NCBI GenBank assembly: GCA_033977485.1
Contig: CM066988.1
Span: forward strand, 29,120,501 to 29,184,500
Direction: 5' to 3'
From: Hydrangea macrophylla
Lineage: Eukaryota > Streptophyta > Magnoliopsida > Cornales > Hydrangeaceae
DNA: 64,000 bases
The translations under genes were made by a program, and so were the position numbers. The notes beneath the pieces are model-generated. The model was not told the origin of the DNA. It made no database searches and saw only the letters and a list, made by a program, of their open reading frames with translations. Of this stretch, positions 47,063-60,500 are shown piece after piece. Numbering within the stretch: the first letter of the stretch is position 1; every line of letters starts with the position of its first letter.

Positions 47063-47202
47063 ATTTTTATAGCCTGCAGGGGAGAGATTGATGATAGCAG
47101 ATTAGAAGCAAAGTCACACTAAAAAAAATAGAAATAAATGAAATAAACACAGTGCAGTAAAGGAAAGAATACAACAACAACATGTAACCACACTATGGTG
47201 TT

Positions 47203-48310
47203 TTAGGTGGAGGGATAGCTGGGCTCATCTAACTCGATGTGCTCAGCTTCTGGTAGGAATTTCTCCAAGAACAGTTTTAACCTTTGGCCATTAACCTTGA
47301 AACAATCATTGTTCTTGGGATTTATAAGCTCAACGGCACCATGTGGAAAAACAGATTTAACAAAGAATGGACCTGTCCACCGGGATCGAAGCTTACCTGG
47401 AAAAAGGTGGAGGCGAGAGTCGTACAGCAAGACTTTCTGCCCTGGCTCGAATGATTTACGAAAAATTGTTCTATCGTGACGAGCCTTCAACCTTTCCTTG
47501 TGTAGTTTAGCATTGTCGTATGCATCTCGACGTATTTCTTCCAGTTCAGCTAACTGGAGCTTCCGGAGATGACCTCCTTCTTTAATGTCAAAGTTCAATG
47601 AGCATGTTGCCCAATATGCTTTATGCTCGATTTCGACAGGAAGGTGACATGCCTTGCCGTACACTAACCTGTACGGAGACATCCCCAGATTTGTCTTATA
47701 AGTATTGCGGTATGCCCATAGAGCATCAGTCAGTTTATATGCCCAGTCTTTTCTGTTGAAACTAACCGTTTTTTTTAGTATATGCTTGATTTCACGGTTA
47801 GCCAATTCTGCCTGCCCGTTAGTCAGTGGGTGGTATGCGAGAGTGATCTTATGATTGACCCCATATTTCTTGAGGAGTGATTCTAAAGCCCTGTTGCAAA
47901 AATGCTTGCCTTGGTCACTTATTAATGCTTTCGGGGTTTCGAAACGCGACAGAATATTTTCCTTAAGGAAGGACATTACTGTTTTGTGGTCATTGTGTCT
48001 CGTCGGTATCGTTTCCACCCATTTTGATACATACTCCACAGCTAGGAGTATGTATTCACAGTTATTTGATTTTGGAAACGGGCCCATGAAGTCTATGCCC
48101 CAACAATCAAATATTTTAATTGTGATGATGGGAGTTAAGGGCATAGAATTTCTTTTTGAAATTATACCTAGCTTTTGACAGCGTTGGCACGATTTGCAAA
48201 AAGAGTAGGCATCCTTAAACACGGTGGGCCAATAGAATCCGCTGTGTAATACTTTTTGTGCGGTCTTTTGCAAAGTGAAATGGCCTCCGCAGGCTTCAGA
48301 ATGACAAGAT
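47203..48310 (-). pseudogene. pol: Athila integrase
   Basis: Minus strand. The zinc-binding HHCC part starts just upstream of 48273 (CHSEACGGHF...CKSCQRCQK). The core has GIDFMGPFP, SDQGKHFCN and GQAELANREIK supplying the D, D, E residues, followed by the C-terminal GPF-type region (LRSRWTGPFFVKSVFPHGAVEL). From 48273 to the stop at 47203 the frame is open for 356 codons. A frameshift near 48295-48315 separates it from RNase H, so the polyprotein is broken. Confidence 0.9.
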
Positions 48311-48311
48311 G

Positions 48312-50131
48312 CTAAATTACAGTTATATCCTCATTCGGGATGCAATGTCTGATGACCTGATCAGCACAATACTTGAATAAGTAAGGGTCATCGAAAAAGA
48401 AATAACGTGCGAACAAAAGGAACCGTTTCTTATCTTGAATCGACCAATGACTTGGGGTTTCACCCGTAACAAGATAATTTACTATATCCGCATACCAAGG
48501 CAAACTAGAAATAGTCATCAGTTGCTCATCTGGGAATTTATATTTAATTGGTATGGGTCCAGTGTTGTCAGTAAATGTCAACCGAGACAAATGGTCGGCG
48601 ACCACATTCTCTACTCCTTTTTTATCCTTGATTGTGATATCGAATTCTTGGAGTAGGAGTATCCAACGGATAAGCCTTTGCTTCGTGTCTTTCTTAGATA
48701 GCAGGTACTTGAGGGCCGAGTGGTCTGTAAAACAGACGATTGGAGACCCTATCAGATATGACCTGAATTTATCTAGAGCGAAGACTATTGCCAGTAACTC
48801 TTTTTCGGTAGTCATATAGTTCATTTGAGCTTTGTTAAGTGTGCGGCTGGCATAGTATATTATATAAGGCTTATTATCCTTCCTCTGTCCTAGGACTGCC
48901 CCAATGGCATAGTCACTAGCATCGTACATCAGTTCAAATGGCAAACTCCAATCGGGTGCCTGTATCATCGGTTCGGAGGTGAGGTGTTCCTTTAGTGCGT
49001 CAAAAGATGTTTGACAGTTGTCCGACCACTCGAATGGTGTGTCTTTGACTAAGAGTTGGCACAGTGGTCGGGAGATCGCACTAAAGTTTTGGATAAAGCG
49101 GCGATAAAATCCCGCGTGTCCCAGAAAAGAGCGGATATCTTTAACTATACGGGGGACAGTAGGTTCGAGATTATATCAATTTTTGCTTTATCAACTTGGA
49201 TACCCTCATCAGAAATAGTGTGACCGAGGAAAATTCCCTTGGTCACCATGAAGTGACACTTTTCCCAGTTTAATACTAGGTGTTTGTCCTCGCATCTCGC
49301 TAACACTTTCTCAAGGTTTTCTAGGCAGTTATTGAAACTATGGCCAAACATTGAGAAGTCGTCCATGAACACATCGAGTATTTGTTCGACCATGTCACTG
49401 AATATACTCAACACGCATCGCTGAAAGGTAGCCGGAGCATTGCATAAGCCGAAGGGCATACGACGATAGGCGAATGTACCGAACAGACAAGTGAAGGTCG
49501 TTTTCTCCTGATCTTCAGGAGCAATTTCGATTTGGTTGTAGCCACTATATCCGTCCAAGTAGCAATAGTATTTATGACCCGCCACTCGCTCTAGCATTTG
49601 ATCCATGAATGGTAATGGAAAATGGTCTTTCCGGGTCACAATATTCAATTTTCGGTAATCAATACACATCCGCCATCCGATGGGGATGCATGTTGGTACC
49701 AATTCGCCGTCTTTATTTGGGATGACTGTTATACCTGCCTTTTTGGGCACCACTTGGGTTGGACTAACCCAAGGGCTATCAGAAATAGGATATATAATCC
49801 CAACATCAAGTAGTTTTAATACGTCCTTTTTAACTACCTCTTGCATGTTGGGATTCAAACGCCTTTGTATTTGTCATGAAGGCTTAGCGTTTTCTTCCAA
49901 GTATATTTTATGAGTGCACACAGATGGGCTTATGCCTTTGAGGTCGACAATCGTCCATCCTAATTCTCCCTTATGTTGTTTTAACAGTTGGATTAACTTA
50001 CTCTCTTGTTCAGGATTTAATGTAGATGAAATTATGACAGGGTAAGTCTTTTCAGTCCCTAGGAAGGCATATTTGAACTCTATTGGAAGCTCCTTTAACT
50101 CCAGATCGGGAAACTGAAAATTGGAAGGCAT
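48312..50131 (-). pseudogene. pol: Athila reverse transcriptase and RNase H
   Basis: Minus strand. From 50131 the pol frame carries the linker (ELGWTIVDLKGISPSVCTHKI), a TGA at 49874-49876, then RT (SPWVSPTQVVPKKAGITV, CIDYRKLN, FGTFAYRRMPFGLCNAPATFQRC and the FMDD box VFMDDFSMFGHS). A frameshift at about 49150-49165 moves the reading to the RNase H frame ([46 protein letters not shown]). Order RT, RNase H, integrase is that of Gypsy elements. Confidence 0.9.
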
Positions 50132-50280
50132 GACTAGTTTTGTTTTTGGAGGTAGTGGTTAATATGGTGTTACCCACATGCATTCAGCTCTGTCCTCCTC
50201 TTTCGTCTCCATCATGAGGCAAGTGTGATTAAAGTAGCATCCAATGGGGTAGAATCGTTAGGTTAATAGATCGCATCAAA

Positions 50281-52767
50281 TTATGACACAACTACCTCCA
50301 AGGGATCTTTGTACTCTACAAAATCAGTCTCGTCTTCGATGACCATTTCAATACAATTGATTTCTTCCTCATCCTCATATTCTTTAGGTTGGGGATTTGA
50401 AAAAATCTTGATATTTAGAGTCATGTTCCCGAATACGATGGTCATAATACCACTTCTTATTTTGATTGTGGCATCTATGGTGTTGAGGAATGGACGTCCA
50501 ACTATCACCGGGATTTGTGAACATGGATTAGACACAGGTTCAGTGTCCAAAATCATAAAATCGACCAGGAAGACAAATGAATCTATCTGTACCAGAATGT
50601 CCTCCAGTATTCCTCTAGGGTATTTAATTGACCTGTCCACCAGTTGTAACGCAACTCGGGTAGGTTTGAGTTCACCCAACCCTAATTGTTTATAAACTGA
50701 GTATGGCAGTAGGATTACGCTTGCTCCTAAATCAAGGAGTGCGTTGTCTATCCTTTGATTGACAATTCGGCAAGAGACAGTTGGGGTACCGGGGTCTTTG
50801 AGTTTCGAAGGCAATTCATTTTGGATGATTTCGCTTGCTTGACAAGCGACATAGGCATGTTTCTTTACACTTTGCCTCCTTTTGACCGTGCATAAGTCTT
50901 TAAGGTACTTAGCATAGGCCGGCACTTGTTTAATTGCATCAAGGAGTGGGACATTGATTTTGACTTATTTAAACAACTCCAAAAACTCCTGATTCTTTGC
51001 CTTGTTTTTAGGTTTCTTAAGCCTTTGAGGATAAGGCGCAGGGAAAGGGAATTTAGGTAATTCATCAATGACAGGCTCCTTTCCGGGCCTTCTCTCAACT
51101 TCTTCTACTTCTTTATGAGCGTCATCATTTGATTCTAATAGTTTATCATCAGTGGATGACTCCTCTTCTTGAGTGGATGGTTTGATTTTATTTACCACTT
51201 CATCCTCTTCATACTCCTCAGGGGTAGAGAAGGGTAAATTGCACCCTATAATCTTGCCGCTTCTCAGAGTAGTTACGGCTTTTGCTTGTTTGTGATTAGT
51301 GGGACCATTGTTGTATCCCTTAGGGTTTTGAAGTGGTTGCGCAGGAAACGTTCCACTTAACCCCTCTTGTCGTGCATCCATTCTCTCTAATGTTGCGGAC
51401 ATTTTACTCATCATTTGAATTAATTGTTGTGTTAAATTCGCATTAGAGATTGGATCTTCCTCTTGCGCCTTTTTGTGCAGTGGCACGTAGATATTTGATT
51501 GCGGATTATTAGAGGGTTGAGCATGGTTATAGTTATTTGATCTATTTTGATTGAATGGTTGGGACTGCCTATTATATTGCCCCTGATAGTGATTATTGTT
51601 ATTGTAGGGCTATTGTTGCTGATATTGGTTTTGGGTCCCAGCATCATTTTTCCAATCAAACCCAAGGTGACTCCATCGATTGTTATTCTAAAGGTTATTA
51701 TTATTGTAGGAATTCCCCGCCCCCCTATACCCTTGCATGGCGTTCATTTCCATGGGGGGTTGTTCTTGAAAGTACGGCACATTGGGACAGTATTGATTGG
51801 TGTGTCCCAACATGTTGCATGTGCCGCATGGTTCTTTAGGTAAAACCTGCCTAGAACTCTCTCCTTTCATTGCCAACTCCTCTACCTTCTTAACTAGTTC
51901 TTCATATTTACTCATTAGATGATCCTCACTTTTTAATTGGTATAGACTCTTCTCCTCTACATAAGATATCTGTGAGCGTGGGACATCTTCCGAATTGGAC
52001 CATTCGTGGGCATGTTCAGCTAGCCACTCGAAGTGAGCTTCTGCTTCTTCTGTGTTTTTGCGAAGAAATGGCCTTGAACTCATGGTTTCGACCAACTTTT
52101 CAGTTTTACCATTTAACCCTTCGTAAAAGTAGCTTATGGTTTGTCATTTCTCATACCCGTGATGCGGGCATGAGAGAAGCAAATCTTTGAAACGCTCCCA
52201 AGTTTGAGTGAAGGTTTCATTACTCTTTTGTTTATAAGAGTTAATTTGTCATTTAAGCTCAATGGTCATGCGCGGTGGAAAGAATTTCTTTAAGAACGCA
52301 GTGTTCATCGCATGCCAGGTGTAAATCGAATTCGGCTTCAAAGTGAGTAGCCACGCTTTTGCTTTATCCTTTAAAGTGAAAGAAAATAGCATTAGACGTG
52401 TCACATCTATAGGGAAATTTTGTGAGAATGTTTTACAAACATCCTCAAAGTCCTTGACGTGTAGATATGCCTTCTCGCTATCCATTCCATGGAAGGTTGG
52501 AAGGAGTTGAATCATTTCGTTGCGAAATTGAAATTCGCCAGCATGAGGTGGAATGAGAATACAAGAAGGTGTAGGTGCGTGTTCGGGTGTCATAAGATCG
52601 CACAAAGGACGAAGTGAATTATCAATTGGTAGAACCACATTCTCACCGTTTTCACTTTGATTGTCAGCCATTGAATCGGTAGGTGTGGCTACAGGATTAA
52701 TAGAATCAGAGGAATCGACTAAGTGGAATGGATTTTCGTAGATTCCTTCGATGGAATTATCGGACAT
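50281..52767 (-). pseudogene. gag: Athila gag and protease, five nonsense codons
   Basis: Start ATG 52767 (MSDNSIEGIYENPFH). The gag core has FRNEMIQLLPTFHGMDSEKAYLH and FPPRMTIELK, then a CCHC knuckle (CGTCNMLGHTNQYC, about 51800-51845), a Gln/Asn-rich stretch, and protease with ALLDLGASVILLP, the D-L-G-A active-site form usual in Athila. One frame runs the whole length but contains TGA 52249-52251, TGA 52144-52146, TAG 51688-51690, TAG 51610-51612 and TAA 50965-50967. All five are explained by single C-to-T or G-to-A changes, as expected from decay of methylated cytosines. Confidence 0.88.
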
Positions 52768-52878
52768 AAAAGGAAAGATCCTAAGTAGTTTTAATCTAAA
52801 GAATAAGAGACAAAAGAACAAAAAAAATGGAAAGAGGTAAAGATAGATTGAGGTAATCTAAGCGTTAGCTTGTCGCTT

Positions 52879-52896
52879 TCCCCGGCAACGGTGCCA
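52879..52896 (-). other. Primer-binding site (tRNA-Asp) of Athila element
   Basis: The complement reads TGGCACCGTTGCCGGGGA, 17 of 18 bases complementary to the 3' end of plant tRNA-Asp; the single difference is a CpG transition. It lies six bases inside the LTR. Confidence 0.88.
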
Positions 52897-52902
52897 AAAA
52901 CT

Positions 52903-54511
52903 TGACATGGCTAAGAATGTGTGTGCGCTTGTGTGATATACCCAAGTGTAAGTAATCGTGCAAGTAGCAATCTGGTTAAGACCAGGTCGATCCCACCGGG
53001 AAGGTGATAACCTAAATACTTAGATTAAACTCTAAAAGGAAAATAAAAATCAATATAGGAAAGGTTATCGAACACAAAGTTCCACGAAGTAACTACTAAA
53101 ATTGAAGCAACTAAAATAAATTAAACTAATGATTAACTAATTAACTAAAGCGATGTTTTAAAACGTATTTTTTTCTTAATAAAAGGGAATGTTGGGATTA
53201 CCCGAATCCATCGCGACCTAGCCATCTACCATTCAATTGCATTGAAGCTCAATGGAGCACATTTTCTACAGTATTCCGTATTTCTCTTAGAATAAAGAAT
53301 CCATAGTCTTTTCATGACCGGGACTATGTCATCATAGTTAATTTAAAACACATGAAAGCGGTTTAAACAATAGTTAAGACTCGCACCTACAATGGTATTA
53401 GCATTGAAGGTGGTTTGCAAAAGATATTGAAGAAAAATGCCTTAAAGCCTTAAGTTCAGAGACTGTTTTGACAAACTGAGCATTTGGGGACAGTTTGATA
53501 ACGAATCTCTAAAGCAGAAAGTCTAGGGATACTGCATAGAATGTTCTCAAGAATCAGAGGGTTCGATCGATCGAAGGACTTTCGATCGATCGAATATCTT
53601 CATCTCTCGATCGATCGATTGACAGTGTCTCTGGTTCGATCGATCGAACACAGGAATTATTCTGCTGCATGGCAGAGGCTTAAGATCACGATTTCATCAT
53701 GATCTCCCAACCTGGGGACTACTCAGACATGGTCTGGAGTGTCTTAGATTTGTTTTTAACGTAAATATTCATTAAGGTTTTGTTTGTTTGCGATTTAAAT
53801 ATAAAATCTATGAAAAAGAATGATTTATCCCTATCTAACATGCAATACTACGATTCTAGCATATTATCCTACAATAAACAGCAAGTAGAATGTAAACAAA
53901 ACGATAAGAAGTAACCTGGACTGACGAACTTATATTAAACTGAATAGAATCCAACAAAAAATAATAGAAATCCTTGATAAAACCTACAAAACAAGAACAA
54001 ACTCTCTTCTCCCTATGTAAAACTAATAAAAAGTGAAGTGGCCGTCCTACTGGACATAAATATAATGCATATATATACATAAACCTAAGGCTAGGGTTAG
54101 AAATTCCGTTTCTGCTGCGTGCGCGTAATTTCTGATAAAAGCCATGTTCGATCGATCGAAGATCCTTCGATCGATTGAACTTCTGGGATCTTCGAGCGCT
54201 TGAACATAATTCGATCGATGGAAACCTCGATCGCTCGAGACCTCCTCGATCGCTCGAAACTTCCTTTTCATGTTTGAATTGTCTTCATTAAAACCAAGCA
54301 CTTTATTTTATCTTGCTCATTCAGTTCCCCACACAGCAACAGTAATCTGCACAAATAACCACTAAAACAATACCACTTATCATAGATTAATCATATTGTA
54401 TAAAAACTGGCATTGTAATTCAAATTGCAGATATACAAGGGAATTGTAGACTAAATCAGTGTATTTTCTTCTATTAGCGCGGTTGTATTTTACAAATACC
54501 CCCGCTTGTCA
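52903..54511 (-). repeat. 5' LTR of Athila element (right copy)
   Basis: 1609 bp, TGACA...TGTCA. TCGATCGA-type clusters at 53568-53652 and 54148-54258. On the minus strand the latter is followed within about 70 bp by a TATATATGCATTATATTTAT stretch that could serve as TATA box (about 54055-54080). Confidence 0.93.
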
Positions 54512-54594
54512 GGAACAATTTTTAAAATTCTGAAATTCCGTTCCGAAAATTTTGTTCCAAAAATTTCAAAAATATTCCAAAACAATACCGATAT

Positions 54595-57513
54595 TGTCAC
54601 ACCCCGCAGTAGCAAAAATAGAGAAAAATAAATTCCTTTTTGGACTCGTAGGCCATGATAGTTGAAAGTCACCACATTGTCCATAACCAGAGTCTAATCA
54701 TCAGAGTAATAAATCAAACAACGCATTGCAAAAGTTCTAAGGTCGATATATAAAATCAGAGTTTACCACTAAACTATTACTAAATCCTTAAGTAGTAGCA
54801 GAAGCAGAAAATAAAGTATTATGGCAACGTATGCCGATTACAAACTTAGCTATTACAACAGTCTCAAAAACATAAACTTAAACTATTTGCGGCAAGCTCC
54901 AGGTCTTCAGCTCGCGTAGTAGTCCTCTCCAGCATAGCCTCCATCATAGTAGGCTTCCTTCTCATAGTCTCAGGTAACATATTCCTCCCCTGCATATTCA
55001 TAGTCTTGACCCGCTGGACGTAGAATATCTAGGGGCATAAAATGTCGTCAGCTACGAAAATCGAGTGAATATAAACACTAACAGAGTATCTATAGATTTG
55101 CAGCATATATAACAACAACATTATTAAGAATCATCTCAGCATTCACTTTCATGAATACACCAACTCAATATGTATGATTGATATCATCCTAACCCAATCT
55201 CATCATAACATGGACTCTCGGGTTCACATCACCCACGCAGCCTTACTTCTTATAGTACTCAACTCATTCCTTGGCATCCCTTCCTAACCTGGCACATGCC
55301 CAATACATCATGACTTGTTCAAACCCGACATGTAGCCCAATCTCTATCACACAAATCAAACACGTAGTCATAATTCCTAACACATGAATCATACACGTAG
55401 TCCTATAACACACGAGCTATCAAATCCCAACACACAGTCCTAACGTTCTGGCCAACCTGCCCTGATATAATACGGCACGCAGCCCTGATATAATACAGCA
55501 CGCAGCACTGATACTGCTGCACTCAACTTTGTTATACCACAGCACTCAGCTCCGCAAGCACTCAGCTCTTACCACCGCACTCAGAAATACCACCGCACTT
55601 AGCAATACCACAGTACTTAGCAATACCACAGAACTCAGCAATACTACCATACTATTATGGCACACAGCCCTGATATGCTACTACGGCATGCAGCCCCGAT
55701 ACGCTACTACGGCATGCAGCCCCGATTTGCTACTACGGTATGTAGCCCCAATATACTATGGCACTCTAGCCCCGATACGTTATGGCACTCTAGCCCCAAA
55801 ACATTACGGCCACCAGCCCCGATATATTAAACTCGATAAGAAGTCCTACATCACATACCTTCCCAAATTTGACATGCAGTCCAACTCTATCATACATAAA
55901 ACCTGACATGTAGTCCCGATCCTATCCTAGTACCTTAGGATCCCACACCCAACATCATACGATCTTAGCGACCGCATTCATATACACAAATATAACTAGT
56001 ATCGACCTCTGCGGTCGATAGACCCACTACTAAGCATGATGGCTTTTCAATCTCATTGTTATCTCAAACTTAACCGACTGATTCCATTATTTAATGCATT
56101 AACACATTATTCCACGTGTGTATTATTCTAGTACCGCTTTTGACCATGAATGCATGATATAACTCGGCTTAGTAGTCCATCAGATAAATAAATAAAACAT
56201 TTAACAAATTATCATGTTCGATCGATTGAAGTCATTTCAATCGATTGACAAAAGTAAAGTTCAATCGATTGAGATTGAACTAAGTTCGATCGATCGAGGA
56301 AATTAAAATTCGATCGATTGAGAAATGTTCGATCAATTGAAGTATGTCTGTGTTTAATCGATTGAAAGCGGTTCAATTGATTAAGGTTGCATCTTCTTTC
56401 AGAATTGAACAGTACCTTCCTCGTATGTTCGGGATCTGTTCTTTCTTGCCGAAACATATATATAGCAATATATCTATGCTATAGAGTAAGTATAGACACT
56501 CACCGTTAAGTTTGGCGATGCCGGTGACATGTGGGGTGGCCTCGAGTGGTCTCTCTCTCCTCTTTAAATAAATAACCAAAACATTTAACAAATTATCATG
56601 TTCGATCAATTGAAGTCATTTCAATCGATTGACAAAAGTAAAGTTCAATCGATTGAGATTGGTCTAAGTTCGATCGATCGAGGAAATTAAAGTTCGATCG
56701 ATTGAGAAATGTTCGATTAATTGAAGTATGTCTGCGTTTAATCGATTGAAAGTGGTTCAATTGATTAAGGCTGCATCTTCTTTCAGAATTGAACAGTACC
56801 TTCCTCGTATGTTCAGGGTCCGTTCTTTCTTGCCGAAACATATATATAGCAATATATCTATGCTATAGAGTGAGTATAGACACTCACCGTTAAGTTTGGC
56901 GATGCCGGTGACATGTGGGGTGGCCTCGAGTGGTCTCTCTCTCTCCTCTTTACCTCCTCTGCTCGTTCTCTTCTTCTCTGTCCTCTATCTCCCTTTTCTT
57001 TTCCTTCTTCCTTTCTCTCTGACCGAGAGTGTATGTGTGTGTTTGTAAGTTGTGTATATATATGTATACGTGAGTGTGTATATAAACTATATCTCTCTCT
57101 AAACTCCTAGAATTTAGCTACCTAAACACACACACACAAAACCAACATATATATAGGGAGGGGGAGGGTACAGGTGGCAAAACACGCAAACTAGAAATAC
57201 TAAATTCGATTGATTGAGAACAGGTTGGTCAGGGTTCAATCGATTGAAACATGTTCAATCGCTTGAGAATGAGGACACGTCATAAATTCAGGTCGACAGA
57301 GTTTCAAGCGATCAAAGTAGGTTCAATTGATTAAAGAAACATAAGTTCGATCGCTCGAAGGAAGTTCAATCGATTGAGGATATTAAAGTTCGATCGCTTG
57401 AGAGTGCTTTGATCGATCGAAAGTAAAAATGCAAGAAAGATTAATATAGGTATACTGAATCTTATTAATATCAAAAGTATTATAAAATTACAATAAAAAT
57501 ACATGGTATTACA
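54595..57513 (-). repeat. 3' LTR of Tekay-type chromovirus
   Basis: TGTCACACCCC...GGTATTACA on the plus strand (sense TGTAATACC...GGGGTGTGACA), 2919 bp, abutting a polypurine tract inside the element. It contains an array of GCATGCAGCCCCGATA-type units (55470-55820), a ~370-bp tandem duplication (56187-56940), TCGATCGA/TCAATCGA-type palindrome clusters (56216-56380, 56600-56770, 57205-57420), and on the minus strand a TATATATA at about 57147-57155. Confidence 0.85.
56187..56940. repeat. ~370-bp direct tandem duplication in Tekay LTR
   Basis: Unit 1 (about 56187-56560) and unit 2 (about 56570-56940) are about 97% alike, from AACATTTAACAAATTATCATGTTCGATC to CGAGTGGTCTCTCTC. Each unit includes a palindrome cluster, the AGAACGGA..CGAACATACGAGG phrase and a TATATATAGCAATATA stretch, so promoter-like parts were duplicated. 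Confidence 0.88.
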
Positions 57514-57530
57514 TCATCCCCCTCTAGATA
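57514..57530 (-). other. Polypurine tract of Tekay-type element
   Basis: The complement reads CTAGAGGGGGATGA directly before the LTR start TGTAATACC, the usual chromovirus plus-strand primer. Confidence 0.85.
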
Positions 57531-60500
57531 AAGATTTCATCCCCGAAATCCGATCTAAGCGACATTTAAATAACTCTAGATACCTCTCACGCATCTCTAA
57601 CTCCAATTCCCAAGAAGCTTCCTTCGTCGTGAAACTTCCACTGAATCTTCACCAACAGAATCTCTTTATTCCTCAGCTTCTTAACTCCCTGATCCACAAT
57701 TTTCACTGGTCTTTCATGAAATGACACATTGTCGTTAACCTCAATATCTTTAAAGTTGATCTCATGACTCGGATTGTGAGCACACTTTCTCAACATGCTG
57801 ACGTGAAACACGTTGTATACTCCCAACATCTTAGGCGGCAATGCGAGTCTATAGGCAACTTTTACTATACGTTCGAGGTTCTCAAATGGTCCAATGAAAC
57901 ACGGTGCTAGCTTTTCTCTCTTCTGTCCAAATTTAACAATTCCTCGCACCAGAGATACTTTAAGTAGCACATGCTCTCCAACACTGAATTCCAAACTTTT
58001 ACGGTGTTTATCCGCGTAACTCTTGTGTCTATTCTACATCATTAGCATCCTTTCTTTTATGATATGGATCTTCTCATTAGTTTTCTGAACTAATTCAGGT
58101 CTAAGAAGTTGATTGTCTCCAACCTCTATCCAACACAAGGGCGATCGGCACGGTCGTCCATATAATGCCTCGAAGGGTGCCATTCCTATGCTCGAATGGT
58201 GGTTGTTGTTTTACATAAATTCTATCAGTGGTAATGAGCTCTCAAAATCAATAACACATACTCGTAGCATGTCCTCCATCACCTGGTTAACTCGTTCAGT
58301 TTGTCCATCAGTTTGTGGGTGAAAGATAGTGCTCAAGCTTAGCGATGTTCCCAAAGCTGACTGTAGACTTTTCCACAACTCTGTAGTAAATCTTGAATCA
58401 CGATCTGACATGATAGAGATTGGTACACCGTTTAGTTGCACGACTTGTTATAAGTACATCCGACTTGAACGCTCAATCGGGTACGACATACTATATGCTA
58501 TGAAGTGTGCCGATTTAGTAAGTCGATCCACAACTACCCAAATAGCATCATGATTTTGCTATGACCTTGGTAAACCTAGCACGAAGTCCATGGCTATATG
58601 TTCCCACTTTTATCCAAGAATTGGTAGAGGTTGTAGGAGTCCGGGTGACTTATGATGCTTCACCTTCACGTGCTTAGCAACTTCTTGTTTCATACTTTCC
58701 CACCAGAAGTTCCTTTTCAAATCCTTGTACATCTTTGTACCTCTTGGGTGGATAGTTATTCGTGACTTGTGAGATTCGTCCAGTATATCCTTTCTAAGAT
58801 CACCTTCATCCGGCACACAAAGTCTACCTCTGCATCAGAGTGCTCTGTCTGCACCAATACTCTAATTCTCTGGTTCCTTTAAAGTGTTCTTCCTCTATGC
58901 CTCCAAAATACGACTGATGAGGGTCGATTGCACCATAAGACATCCAAAGTGTCGTCCTTTACTTGGATCTAAGGCCGGAATATTGAATTTATTCAAAGTT
59001 TCTAACACTTTCCACTCTTTGGCCATAAGGGAAGCTACTAGCTACTATCCTTCGGGTTTTCAACTCAATGCATCGGCTTCTACGTTCTCTTTCCTAGGGT
59101 AATATTGGAACGTGAAATCATAATCCTTTAACAATTTCATCCAACGTCATTGCCTCATATGCAACTCTCTTTGAGAGAACAAATATCTCAGACTCTTGTG
59201 GTCCGAGAACAGATCAAACTTTACGCCGTAGAGGTAATGCCTCCAAATCTTGAGTGCAAAAACAATCGTCGCTAGCTCGAGGTCATGCGTCGGATAATTC
59301 AACTCGTGAGGTTTCAATTGCCGTAATCCATATGTGATTACATTTCTATCTTGCATCAGGACACATCTAAGTCCTTGGTGGATGCGTCACTATAAATGGT
59401 GAATTGTTCACCACTGTTGGGCTTTGCTAGCACTGGCATTGTGGTCAATCTTCCTTTCAATTCCTAGAATGCACGTTCATGCTTATTGGCCCATTCAAAC
59501 TTCATATCCTTCTTTGTTAGTCCGGTAAGAGGAGCTGTGATCTTGAAAAATCCTTCCACAAATCTCGGATAGTATCCAGCTAAACCAAAAAATCTCCTGA
59601 CTTCCATTGTAGTAGTTGGTATATTCCAATCCAAAACTGCGTCTGTCTTTGACAAATCTATGGCTAATCCATCTTGCGAGACGACATGCCCTAGAAATTT
59701 GACTTCCTTTAGCCAAAATTCATAATGGATGAACTTCGCATACAATTGATTATCTCGGACGGTCTATAGTATAATTCTTACATGTTCATCATGTTTGGCC
59801 TCAATCTTTGAGTAGATTGAATATCGTCAATGAATACAATAATGAACTGGTCCAGGTAGGGTCTAAATGCTCTATTCATTAGGTCCATGAATAGCGCTAA
59901 GGCATTGGTTAATCCAAAAGACATAACCAAGAATTCATAATGCCCATGCCTCATCCTGAAAGCAGTCTTTGAAATATCCTCAGGTCGAACCAACAGTTGG
60001 TGATATCTGGATCGTAAATCAATCTTCGAGAATGTCATCGCTCATTGTAGCTGATCAAACAGATCGTTGATTCTAGGGAGTGGGTACTTATTCTTAATCG
60101 TAACCTTATTGAGCTCCCTATGGTCGATACAAAGTCATTGAGTTCCATCCTTCTTCTTGACGAATAGCACTGACGCTCCCCAAGGCAACGTGCTGGGTCA
60201 AACAAACTTAAGATCTTCTAACTCTTGTACTTGCTTCTTTAATTCCTGCATCTCTGTTGCTACCATCCCATAAGGACCTTTTGATTATGATAAAGTACTA
60301 GGCACTAATTTAATGTAAAAGTCAATCTCTCAACTTAGGTAGAAATCCTAATATATTCTGAAACACATCCTCAAAGTCTCAGACTACAGGAATCTATGCC
60401 ACAGTGAGTTCTAAACTCGAGCTCTCAGTAGCTGCTAGATGGCTGGTAGGAAAAGCATCGTTAGAGGAGTTGCACTGAAAATCAAAAGGCTGACCTCCTA

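Larger units (their letters stand above)
35650..54511 (-). mobile_element. Athila-type Gypsy retrotransposon (minus strand), with nested solo LTR
   Basis: Both LTRs are present (35650-37266 and 52903-54511, TGACA...TGTCA ends), flanked by GAAAC (35645-35649) and GGAAC (54512-54516), a 5-bp duplication with one mismatch. The primer site matches tRNA-Asp, the Athila hallmark. Order on the minus strand: gag, protease, RT, RNase H, integrase, then a long 3' region with env-position ORFs. A 4234-bp solo LTR (41899-46132) is inserted in the 3' region; without it and its target copy the element is about 14.6 kb. The two LTRs differ by about 4% over the 490 bp I compared, so it is older than the Copia at the left. 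Confidence 0.93.
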
